In this document: positions 56,927 to 64,000 of the stretch, piece by piece | Layout of the letters: every line of letters begins with the position of its first letter | Position numbering within the stretch: position 1 is the first letter of the stretch | Source: Lysinibacter cavernae | Lineage (GTDB): Bacteria; Actinomycetota; Actinomycetes; Actinomycetales; Microbacteriaceae | Reading direction: 5' to 3' | Assembly: GCF_011758565.1 (NCBI RefSeq) | Contig: NZ_JAAMOX010000001.1 | Location: forward strand, 434,001-498,000 | Length of the DNA stretch: 64,000 bases | Notes under the pieces: model-generated | The model's database searches: none | What the model saw: the letters and a program-made list of their open reading frames with translations, nothing else | What the model was told of the DNA's origin: nothing | Made by a program: the position numbers and the translations under genes

Positions 56927-57748
56927 CTAGCTTTTGCTCGGTTCGTCGCGAAACTGCAGCGGCGTCCACCCAATTGGTCGCGGACCAACGACGTGAGCGC
57001 GTTCGCGATCAGACTCGTCAGACCAACCCTGGGCTGCGCGCTTCCCGTGACTACCGATGGTGCCGCTGACAACCCGAAAGCCAACATCCTCTATGACCGC
57101 GTTTGGGGCGCTACCTCGCCTGACCGAGGCGCGGCAGCTCCACGATTTATCGGCCCACCCACCACCGCGAAGGCTCCGATAGTCGGCGTACCTGGCGGTA
57201 TCTGCGTAGTTCCAGCACCATTCCCATACGTTGCCGATGGTGTCAACAAGGCCAAAAGCGTTTGGCTGCTTGAGCCCAACCGGTTGTGGTCCGTCAACGG
57301 CATCGGCCGCGGTCCAGCCGATTTCGTGCAGCGCGCCATAGGTTGGCGCTGAGGTGCCTGCCCTGCACGCAAACTCCCACTCAGCCTCTGTTGGTAGCCG
57401 AAAGCCGTTGGCCTCGACACGCCACTCGACACCGTGGTCATCCACGAGGTAAGCCTCTGTGAGGCCCGCCAAGCGCGATGCGGCGTTACACCAAATTACC
57501 GCGTCAAACCAGGTGACCCCGTGTGCGGGGATACTGCCAGCCTGGTCAGCGGGAAGCAGCTCATGACCGTCGCTCAATCGGTGTGCCGCGAATTGGCTGA
57601 TCGTCACCGGCGAGACCGAAATAGCGAAGGGTGCGAGGCAGACCTCGACGGTTGACTCCGTTCGCGCATCTCGCTGGCGAATACTTCCGCCGCCGACGTG
57701 CACGAATCCGCCTGTGGCCGGCGCTGGGCGTCTCTCATCGCTTGTCAT
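56927..57748 (-). CDS. SUMF1/FGE-sulfatase-modifying-factor domain protein
   Basis: The 273-residue product starts at ATG 57748. It contains the C-lectin-like SUMF1 domain at about residues 12-235: FVHVGGGSIRQRD, APFAISVSPVTISQFAAHRL, GVTWFDAVIWCNAASRLAGL, NGFRLPTEAEWEFACRAG, LVDTIGNVWEWCWN and RGGGWADKSWSCRASVRR, ending EDVGFRVV. True formylglycine-generating enzymes have two reactive Cys in the RGGSW..C..C region; here only one (SWSC) is kept, and no sulfatase is nearby. It is therefore likely a non-FGE member, such as an EgtB-like or binding protein. A basic tail of about 35 residues follows. Confidence 0.8.
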   Translation of the reverse strand: MTSDERRPAPATGGFVHVGGGSIRQRDARTESTVEVCLAPFAISVSPVTISQFAAHRLSDGHELLPADQAGSIPAHGVTWFDAVIWCNAASRLAGLTEAYLVDDHGVEWRVEANGFRLPTEAEWEFACRAGTSAPTYGALHEIGWTAADAVDGPQPVGLKQPNAFGLVDTIGNVWEWCWNYADTARYADYRSLRGGGWADKSWSCRASVRRGSAPNAVIEDVGFRVVSGTIGSHGKRAAQGWSDESDRERAHVVGPRPIGWTPLQFRDEPSKS

Positions 57749-58045
57749 AGCCCTAGTCTGCTTGATCGTGGAGGGGGCCGAGACAGTATGACGACGATCG
57801 CTACGCAGGTTCGGCTGTCCAACTACTCATAAACCCGCCGATAACCCGGTACGTTGTAGTGCGCTGACCAGAATTGAGGTACGCGCAGTGCCGATGACTG
57901 TTTGGCGGGGGAAATTCGCTTTCGAACAGCGCGGTTGCGTGGTAGCGCTGGATCTGAGCTGGTCCAGCGCTACACCAGCGCTACACCAGCGCTTCACCAG
58001 GATCGTCCGCGACGAGCGGCCGACGCCCGCAATTGAGGCACCTGC
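57749..58045. other. Intergenic stretch with an 11-bp triple repeat
   Basis: No gene is supported in 297 bases. CCAGCGCTACA-type units stand at 57964, 57975 and 57986, exactly 11 bases apart (one helical turn), the third slightly altered. The spacing of one turn would put identical groups on one face of DNA. Confidence 0.5.
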
Positions 58046-58867
58046 CTACGGCTGAGCAGGCACTGTCAGCGCCTGAGCCGGAACCGGCCACACAACGGTT
58101 GAGCGATAGCCTGCGGCGTCAAGAGCCTCGTGCACCGAGGCAACAACGGCGGAAACGGTGGCTGGCTCATTGAGCGGCGCGTGCCAAACCCTGAGTTCGA
58201 AGATGGCGAGGTCCGTCGAGAGTGACCTGGTAATTGCGGTTGTTGGATGTTTTTTGTGTACGCCGTGGGTTTCAGCGGCCGAGTCAACGATGACGGCGAG
58301 CACCCGCTCGACCGGTTCGTTGAGCACGACTCGAACTTCAACACTCGTTCGCCGGCTCCCCATCTCGGAATGATTCACCCACGGGTTGCTCAAGATATCG
58401 ACGTTGGGGATATGGATGGTCTGTCCGTCACGCGTGGCAATGACCACTGCACGACTGTTGAGCTGCTTGACCGTCCCGATAAACCCAAGGACTTCAATTT
58501 CTTGGCCAAGGTGGATTGACCGGCGGGACTGAATAATGACCGCGGCGCCGAAGTTTGAGGCAATGCCGCGCAGGGCAAGAAATCCGATGGCTGCGACCAG
58601 GATGACGGCGGCGAGCAGGGGCTGGATATTGGCGCCAAGGAGCGCAAGGTCGATCCCAATCGCGAGCAGAATAATGGCGTATTTCACGATTCGAGCGGTG
58701 AGGCTGATGAGCTCTGGGTGCAGCCCAGGAAACTTCGTTGCGAGGGCGTGTACGGCTCGTTTGGCAAAATGGGCGACGACGATACCAACAAGCAGGATGA
58801 GCACGGCAAACAGTGCGTCCCAGCCGGAAATCTTGCTTGTATCAAACAGGCTTTCGATCCAGTCCAT
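58046..58867 (-). CDS. Mechanosensitive channel, MscS family
   Basis: This channel opens on membrane tension to release solutes after osmotic downshock. The 273-residue product starts at ATG 58867. It has three spans at about 17-37, 58-77 and 82-105; the third holds the pore helix (AIGFLALRGIASNFGAAVII). The cytosolic beta domain follows with GQEIEVLGFIGTVKQLNSRA and IHIPNVDILSNPWVNHS, then an alpha/beta domain (VEVRVVLNEPVERVLAVIVD). Length and order match small MscS proteins. Confidence 0.9.
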   Translation of the reverse strand: MDWIESLFDTSKISGWDALFAVLILLVGIVVAHFAKRAVHALATKFPGLHPELISLTARIVKYAIILLAIGIDLALLGANIQPLLAAVILVAAIGFLALRGIASNFGAAVIIQSRRSIHLGQEIEVLGFIGTVKQLNSRAVVIATRDGQTIHIPNVDILSNPWVNHSEMGSRRTSVEVRVVLNEPVERVLAVIVDSAAETHGVHKKHPTTAITRSLSTDLAIFELRVWHAPLNEPATVSAVVASVHEALDAAGYRSTVVWPVPAQALTVPAQP

Positions 58868-58885
58868 ATCGGGCCTTCCCTCCGT

Positions 58886-59089
58886 CTAGCGGATTGGTCG
58901 CATCTCGACGACGGTGATGCCGAGGTTGGCGAGCCTCGCAAGGTATCCGTGCAGGTCAGCCTGATCTCTGACGGGCCCGGTGAGCAGCGACGTGCCATTG
59001 GCAATTTGTACCATGGTGAGCTCTGGAAACGCTTCCTTCAACACCGTTGACGGATTGCAGAGCACTCTGAATTCGTATTCTTGTGTCAC
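58886..59089 (-). CDS. Small conserved hypothetical protein (67 residues)
   Basis: I read it from GTG 59089 (MTQEYEFRVLCNPSTVLKEA) with GAGGCAAA upstream; a longer frame to 59149 has no ribosome site. The product has a beta-alpha-beta-alpha-beta order (FRVLC, VQIANGTSLLTGP, LARLANLGITVVEMRPI), like a small ACT- or ferredoxin-like fold. It lies 18 bases upstream of the MscS gene on the same strand, so the two are probably one transcript. The role is unknown. Confidence 0.65.
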   Translation of the reverse strand: MTQEYEFRVLCNPSTVLKEAFPELTMVQIANGTSLLTGPVRDQADLHGYLARLANLGITVVEMRPIR

Positions 59090-59189
59090 GGTTTGCCTCG
59101 GTTCTGTTATTCGTGACTCCAGCTTCCCCCGAGTGCGCGTGCATGGCATCGCCCGGAACAGGCGATCACGGCCAAGCCTTGCTTACCGG

Positions 59190-61868
59190 TCAGAGCAAAC
59201 CGTGTTCGCTTGCGGCAGCAACAGCCTCTGCCCGTCCGGAGACGCCAAGTTTTTGGTAGATCGACCGGAGATGCGTTTTGATCGTGTTTGGACTGAGCTG
59301 CTGGTTGCTTGCGATGGTCGAAACACTCTGGTGTCTGGGGAGTTCTCGCAAGATTTCGTGCTCCTTGCGGGTTAGTACTCCAACGGGCTCAAGATCGTTG
59401 CCGCTGGCTTGTAGGCATTCGTAGGCTCGAACGATGCTGTGCCCGTATTCTTCGAGCGGCCCAAGTCTGCCGACGCGTTCCGCAACGAGGCGTGCGCCGA
59501 CGCCGTCAGATGCGAGAAATGGGCGGCGCAGCCGGAGTGGCCTCGAATCATTCAGTGCCTGGTTGACGCGAGCATCCGCAATCGATGTCCTGCCCGACTG
59601 GTTTGCCCATTTGCTCAAGAGCAGCCAGCCGTAGACCGAAGTAGCCGGGTTATTGGCCAGGGCTTTTCGCTTGAGTTGAAGCTCAAGTGCCGTTTCAAGT
59701 TCTCGCTGGCGGGGCACGCCCTCACTCAGCATCGCGGTTGCAACCACCGCTTCGAGCGAGTCTTGGCCAAGGACATCGGCAAGAAACCGCAGCGCATCTC
59801 GCGCCTCGGTGGCCCCGCGAAGGTGCAAGCTGAGGTCGATATAGCGGCAGGAGGCAAGGGCCAGCGTGAGCGGATGGTGGCGGCCGTTGGCGCGAAGCTG
59901 GTCGTCGAGGGTATCAAACACGTCGCGAGGGTTCTCGGTTCCATCGAGCCGAATGAGCGACTGCAGTATGGCAGCAGGAACGTCGATCTTTGGCTCATTC
60001 GTTGCCGCTCTGGTCATCCGGATGTCATCAAGATCGTGACTGTCAACCGCTTGGCACCGCTGGAAACGTGATGTTGCCCAGCCAAGTTGTGCCTGCAGCG
60101 CGACGAGGTTCGTTGAGTAGTCGGTTGTGCGAAGCACGGTCGAGACCTGGTCCTCAATAGCGTGGAGTTCGTGCCAGTTCGACAGTTGTTGCTCGCATTG
60201 CGCGTGCAGATCAAGCGCGAGGAGCGAGAGCCACTGCTGGCTGGCGAGCCGCGCGTCAAGGGCAGCAGAGCGCAAGAGCTCACTGGCTGCGGTCCAGTTT
60301 GATTGCTTTGCTAGGGCCCACCCCCTCGCAATATCACCGAAGATGACAGTGTCTATCACGAGCTTATCGTCGGCTCCAGAGCCAAGTAGCCCTGGCAAAA
60401 AGCGATTGGATGCTGCCTCGAGTCGGCTCAGGGCCTCGGCAACGTCGTGTTGGGTATCGGAGCGAAACACGCTCAGCCCGGCATGGACAACCTGAATGGA
60501 CAGTGGCGCCCGGTCAAGGGTGACCGAGGCTCTGTCGAGGTGGTGCTGCGCGAATCCGGAAGACATCACAAACGGGACGGAAAGCATTGCAGCAAGGGTG
60601 TGCGTTGTTGCGGTTCCTGCCCTCGCCTCGTGAAGATAGCTGACTGCCCGCTCAACGATTGTGGCCGAGCCCGAGCACAGGATGCTGATGCCTTGGTCGT
60701 CAAGAAGCGCCCGAATCGACCCTATCTGCTGTGCTTTGAGTGCGTGTTTCAGCGCAAGCTTCGGCTGCCCGTTTGCAACGTACCAGCCCTGAGCGCGGGA
60801 GTGCGATTCGAGCGCAGCTGAATGGCTGTGTTTTCGAAGATGGGCGCCAAGGTAGCCCTTCAATATGGGGTGATAGCTGAAGAGTTCGCCCTGCGGCGTC
60901 TGCAGTTCTCGTGCCAGGTTGAGATAGACCAAACGGTGCAAGAGTTCCCCGGCATCCTGGCGTCCTGACAGGTGCACGGCAAAACTGGTGGTCAGCTTTT
61001 CGGCAACGGCGGTCGACAACAGAAAATCGGTGGTTTCTGTTGGCAGCGATTCGAGAAGTTGGGAAACCAGAAAATCGCCGAGAGCATGTTCGTCGTGATC
61101 AAAGGATGAGAGAAAACGATCACGGTTGTCAACGGAGCGGAGCAAGTGCGAAAGTAGGTTGATTGCGATCGGCCATCCCATCGTCCGTTCGGTGACAACA
61201 CAGAGCTGATCTGGGGTGAGCACGATCCCCATGCGGAGGAAATACTGAGCTATCTCAGGCGAGGTGAACGCAAGATCTTGGGCACGGAGTTCAGCGGTCT
61301 CAGGCAGAAGGCCCTCAATTGAGGGGCTAAACGGTGAGTAGTGGCCAGCGAGTCGGAGGCGAACTGGAGCTTTTGGGTTTCGCGCGAGCGAGAGGAGCCA
61401 GTCCCTGTCTCTCCGGTTCGTAATCGTGTGCACATCATCGATGATGAGGGTGAACGGCTTCTCGAGGTCAAGAACAGACCAGTCGCGCGGTATACGAGGA
61501 TCTCGGCGTACTGGTTGTTCAAACAGCGGTTCGTTGCGTTCGATTGCCTGTATGGCCCGGTAGGTCGCATAACTCACGAGCGCTTCGAGCGAAGGGCTGT
61601 CGGTGGATGCTTCGCTGAGGTTGAGGCAGACGAGGGCTCGGTTACCTGCCGATCCCTCCAACGCCCATCGGCCGAGGAGGGTGGTTTTGCCCGCTCCCGT
61701 TGGTGCCCAGACCGTTCGAACTGAACCAGGTTCGGCGTCGGTCGGTGAGTCGGCCAGTCGCGAGCGTTCAATCACCATCCTCGGGGAGTGTGGCGTCATA
61801 AACACGCCAGGGTGATCGGTCCAGTATTCAGCGAGATCTTCCATTGTTAGCCCCCGAGCTTTCAACAT
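59190..61868 (-). CDS. MalT-like LuxR-family regulator (LAL/STAND type)
   Basis: The 892-residue product starts at ATG 61868 behind AAGG; a second ATG at 61844 with GGGGG is possible. It has Walker A APTGAGKTTLLGRWAL at about residues 53-68, Walker B FTLIIDDVHT at about 138, a long helical repeat region (about 350-800), and the LuxR helix-turn-helix at the C-end (LTRKEHEILRELPRHQ, then NTIKTHLRSIYQKLGVSGRA). Members oligomerise on ATP and inducer, then activate target operons. No target is obvious nearby. Confidence 0.9.
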   Translation of the reverse strand: MLKARGLTMEDLAEYWTDHPGVFMTPHSPRMVIERSRLADSPTDAEPGSVRTVWAPTGAGKTTLLGRWALEGSAGNRALVCLNLSEASTDSPSLEALVSYATYRAIQAIERNEPLFEQPVRRDPRIPRDWSVLDLEKPFTLIIDDVHTITNRRDRDWLLSLARNPKAPVRLRLAGHYSPFSPSIEGLLPETAELRAQDLAFTSPEIAQYFLRMGIVLTPDQLCVVTERTMGWPIAINLLSHLLRSVDNRDRFLSSFDHDEHALGDFLVSQLLESLPTETTDFLLSTAVAEKLTTSFAVHLSGRQDAGELLHRLVYLNLARELQTPQGELFSYHPILKGYLGAHLRKHSHSAALESHSRAQGWYVANGQPKLALKHALKAQQIGSIRALLDDQGISILCSGSATIVERAVSYLHEARAGTATTHTLAAMLSVPFVMSSGFAQHHLDRASVTLDRAPLSIQVVHAGLSVFRSDTQHDVAEALSRLEAASNRFLPGLLGSGADDKLVIDTVIFGDIARGWALAKQSNWTAASELLRSAALDARLASQQWLSLLALDLHAQCEQQLSNWHELHAIEDQVSTVLRTTDYSTNLVALQAQLGWATSRFQRCQAVDSHDLDDIRMTRAATNEPKIDVPAAILQSLIRLDGTENPRDVFDTLDDQLRANGRHHPLTLALASCRYIDLSLHLRGATEARDALRFLADVLGQDSLEAVVATAMLSEGVPRQRELETALELQLKRKALANNPATSVYGWLLLSKWANQSGRTSIADARVNQALNDSRPLRLRRPFLASDGVGARLVAERVGRLGPLEEYGHSIVRAYECLQASGNDLEPVGVLTRKEHEILRELPRHQSVSTIASNQQLSPNTIKTHLRSIYQKLGVSGRAEAVAAASEHGLL

Positions 61869-61922
61869 CCTGAGCCTTCAGATTAGGCCATAGGAACTTC
61901 AAGGGGAAGAGTGGTCTGACGT

Positions 61923-61945
61923 CTCTCACCCGAAGAGGGTGAGAG
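61923..61945 (-). terminator. Hairpin downstream of the SHOCT gene
   Basis: CTCTCACCC (61923-61931) pairs with GGGTGAGAG (61937-61945) around GAAGA. It is 46 bases after the stop of the leftward SHOCT gene; no T-run follows. Confidence 0.45.
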
Positions 61946-61991
61946 GTCGAATTGCTCGCTGACCAGGGCTGACTTGCCGCGGAATTGCCCC

Positions 61992-62378
61992 CTACCCAAG
62001 TAGCTTCGCTTTAGCCGCGGCAAATTCGTCGTCGGTTAGGGCTCCAGCCGAGTGCAGATCAGCCAATTGCTTGAGCTGGTCGAGCAGCGCGCCCTGTTCG
62101 GAAGGTACCGCGGCTGCCGAGGAAGGTACCTGAGGTATCGGCGCAGGTTGCGCGTTGGCTGTGCCACTTGCGTCCTGAGCCGCCTTGGCTGCCGCGGCAT
62201 CGACCTGATCTTGGCGTTGCTGTTCCTCATAGGCAAGGCTCTGCTGCTCAGTTTCGTAGCGGTTGCGCCGCCGCCGACGGATGCCGCCAGTGACGGCCGT
62301 TGCCGTGCCCGCGACGATCGCGGTGCGGGCGGCAAGCCCGAGCAGTCCTGGTCGACCAATTCTGCCAAAGAGAGGCAT
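61992..62378 (-). CDS. SHOCT-domain protein
   Basis: The 128-residue product has a short hydrophobic N-part (LLGLAARTAIVAGTATAVTG), a very basic run (IRRRRRNRY), a Gln/Glu/Ala-rich helix and a Pro/Ser linker. A C-terminal SHOCT motif follows (LLDQLKQLADLHSAGALTDD and EFAAAKAKLLG). SHOCT motifs are short oligomerisation modules in many actinomycete proteins. It starts at ATG 62378 behind AAGGAGCACAC. It lies between a GAP-family gene and the LuxR regulator, on the same strand. Function unknown. Confidence 0.75.
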   Translation of the reverse strand: MPLFGRIGRPGLLGLAARTAIVAGTATAVTGGIRRRRRNRYETEQQSLAYEEQQRQDQVDAAAAKAAQDASGTANAQPAPIPQVPSSAAAVPSEQGALLDQLKQLADLHSAGALTDDEFAAAKAKLLG

Positions 62379-62423
62379 AGTGTGCTCCTTGATATTGTGT
62401 CCTGCGAATGGGTAGGGATGCGA

Positions 62424-63095
62424 CTAAAAACTTCCGATGCCTTTCCCGATTTGGGAAACGCCAATGACGAGCAGAAGAACCGCCATGATCGCGGCGTTGT
62501 TTCCCACAAGCCACACCCGAAGGCTTTCAAGCGTTGCCGAGAGCTTGTCGGAGGCCACCAGGTAGGCAATCACCGGGACTGCAACGGACGCGCCCGCGAT
62601 GACCGTGAAGATCACGATCGCCACGATAGTGGGGCCGACGTCCAGCGCCGCGAGGCCGATGGCCGTTCCTGCGGATGCGGCCATGATGAGGTTCTTCGGG
62701 TTGACGGCGGCAAGCACAAAGCCGAGCGCCAGACCCCGGCCAACAGTCATGGTGTCGATCGCTGCCATCCACTTTGGCAATGCCGCGTCTTCTCCTGGCT
62801 TCGGCCGGGAACGCCACTGCTTCACCGCTAAGAGCAGCAGCAGGACACCGAGCACAATCTTGATCACACCAGCGATGGGTTGAGAAGCGGAAGGGTCAGT
62901 AGCGGGAATCAGCGACGAAACGAGGGTAAAAACCGTAACCGCGATCACAATGCCTGCGAGCCAGCCGACCAGAAAACCGAGGCTTGTTCTGCGCGCGTGT
63001 GGCGAGAGCAGCATCAGAATCGCCGCAATGATCGGCAACGGGCTGATGGTCACGCCAATTGCAAGTGGAAGGATTTCGCCGATAACCGGTCCCAT
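62424..63095 (-). CDS. GAP-family membrane protein (Sap-like, LysE-related fold), first of a divergent pair
   Basis: The 223-residue product has six spans and the family opening LPLAIGVTISPLPIIAAILM, then LLSPHARRTSLGFLVGWLAG. The second half has ALGFVLAAVNPKNLIMAASA, with the conserved NPKN, and ends VLLLVIGVSQIGKGI. GAP/Sap proteins include the mycobacterial exporter of sulfolipid-1, so export of a lipid or amino acid is plausible. It is transcribed away from a paralogue at 63262. Confidence 0.8.
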   Translation of the reverse strand: MGPVIGEILPLAIGVTISPLPIIAAILMLLSPHARRTSLGFLVGWLAGIVIAVTVFTLVSSLIPATDPSASQPIAGVIKIVLGVLLLLLAVKQWRSRPKPGEDAALPKWMAAIDTMTVGRGLALGFVLAAVNPKNLIMAASAGTAIGLAALDVGPTIVAIVIFTVIAGASVAVPVIAYLVASDKLSATLESLRVWLVGNNAAIMAVLLLVIGVSQIGKGIGSF

Positions 63096-63261
63096 AGTGT
63101 GCTGCTTTCGTCGGTGTGCTCACCAGTCTGCGAGGTCGCCGCGGCCTCGGCTTCATCCGATGCGGGTGATTACACCGCAGTAGACAACAACGAGTATGAA
63201 AGCGCGAGGGTCATGATTCGTCAGCATGAGGAGCTCGCATCAACACGATCAGAGGAACATC

Positions 63262-63984
63262 ATGACCGAACTGTTGCTGAACCTACTGCCGCTGGCAATA
63301 GGTGTGATTGTGAGCCCGCTTGCAATTATGGCGTTGGTCGCTGTGCTCGTTTCACGGAATGCGCGACGGAACGGACTGGCGTTTTTGCTTGGCTGGATCG
63401 CGGCAATCTGCCTGGTTATGGTGCTCTGCTGGTGGATTTTCTCATCGCTCACGCCACCGGACCGCGGCCCGGCCTCAACCTGGGTCAGCATCGTTCGACT
63501 GCTGATCGGGCTCATCCTTGTGGTCGCGGCAGGGTACGTCTGGCTGCGAGGACGCCACCACGTCCGCCAGATGGCGGCGGCCGTTTCGCCAAAGGACGTT
63601 GTTGCGGCGGCCCCGCAGCTCCCAGGCTGGCTGAAATCGGTTGATACGTTTACCCCGTCTCGGTCGTTTTTGCTCGGCGTTGGCATCTTCATTCTCAACC
63701 CGGTTGATCTCTCGTGTGCGGTCTTGGCAACGCTCGATATTCATCAGGCTGATCTGTCCTCGGGGCCAACCGTTCTTGCCGCGATCCTCTTTGGCACGAT
63801 TGCCGCCTCGCCGGTGCTGATCCCCGTGCTTATCGTGCTGGTTAAGGGGCAGCAGGCCGACCCGTTCCTGAAACGGGCGCGCACATGGATCGCGGGGAAT
63901 ACGAGCATCCTCAACGCGCTTCTGCTTGGGCTCATTGGGTTGATGCAACTGAGCAAGGCCGTCTCCGCCTTATTGGCCAGCTAA
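63262..63984 (+). CDS. GAP-family membrane protein, second of a divergent pair
   Basis: The 240-residue product is read from ATG 63262 (MTELLLNLLPLAIGVIVSPL) behind AGAGGA. It repeats the plan of its neighbour: LPLAIGVIVSPLAIMALVAV, LVSRNARRNGLAFLLGWIAA, then FLLGVGIFILNPVDLSCAVL with NPVD in place of NPKN, and LLLGLIGLMQLSKAVSAL at the end. The middle loop is longer. The two are paralogues placed back to back over a 166-base control region. Substrates are unknown. Confidence 0.8.
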   Translation: MTELLLNLLPLAIGVIVSPLAIMALVAVLVSRNARRNGLAFLLGWIAAICLVMVLCWWIFSSLTPPDRGPASTWVSIVRLLIGLILVVAAGYVWLRGRHHVRQMAAAVSPKDVVAAAPQLPGWLKSVDTFTPSRSFLLGVGIFILNPVDLSCAVLATLDIHQADLSSGPTVLAAILFGTIAASPVLIPVLIVLVKGQQADPFLKRARTWIAGNTSILNALLLGLIGLMQLSKAVSALLAS

Positions 63985-64000
63985 CCAACAAACCACCGGC

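Overview
The window has two parts: the right-hand portion of a tailed-phage prophage (1 to about 21,600) and host chromosome (about 21,600 to 64,000). The host looks like a high-GC Gram-positive actinomycete, most likely Microbacteriaceae. The clues are a clustered type II fatty-acid synthase (fabD-fabH-acpP-fabF) next to a PucR/FasR-type regulator and a homodimeric aceE, a DUF3145 gene, LAxTG-type sorting signals, a DtxR/IdeR-type iron box, and frequent GTG/TTG starts. The family assignment is inference from gene content.

Prophage, 1-21,600. The left edge cuts the large terminase gene. Rightward genes follow siphovirus order: terminase, portal, ClpP-like head protease with a fused and internally started scaffold, cement protein, major capsid, connectors, tail terminator, major tail protein, two overlapping tail assembly chaperones, a 1188-residue tape measure, distal tail protein, baseplate/minor tail proteins, collagen-like fibre, endolysin, and three membrane proteins for lysis. 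A cargo zone follows (about 17.2-21.4 kb). It holds a membrane-anchored GAF-like protein with a small partner between two look-alike terminators, a single-span membrane protein, and leftward genes including a PLDc_N-SHOCT membrane protein. The prophage ends at a 3' fragment of a tRNA-Met(CAT) gene, read as attR. Integrase, repressor and the intact tRNA should lie to the left, outside the window.

21.6-26.9 kb is a low-density host stretch with small hypothetical proteins, a GNAT acetyltransferase, an MmpS-like lipoprotein and long non-coding gaps. 27.0-29.6 kb holds a cell-wall-anchored HtaA-like haem-binding protein under a near-consensus iron box. 30.7-33.0 kb is a MarR-controlled 14-helix exporter with readable operators. 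33.5-40.4 kb is a five-gene leftward oligopeptide ABC operon with an embedded M20 peptidase.

40.9-48 kb has PadR and DUF3145 genes and the FAS-II cluster followed upstream by its likely regulator; aceE (47.9-50.7 kb) lies just upstream of the regulator on the same strand. The remainder holds an AhpE/Bcp peroxiredoxin, an AIM24 protein, tRNA-Val(TAC), PhnB-like and glyoxalase-like VOC proteins, an AraC regulator, a second LAxTG surface protein, a phage_holin_4_2-type membrane protein, a SUMF1-domain protein, an MscS channel, a MalT-like LuxR regulator, and a divergent pair of GAP-family membrane proteins.

The observations most worth following are two internal AAAGGAG + GTG starts (head protease/scaffold and endolysin), the terminator-bracketed 2TM-GAF module, a dispersed nested palindrome family after operons, and a highly structured palindrome at 56.3 kb.
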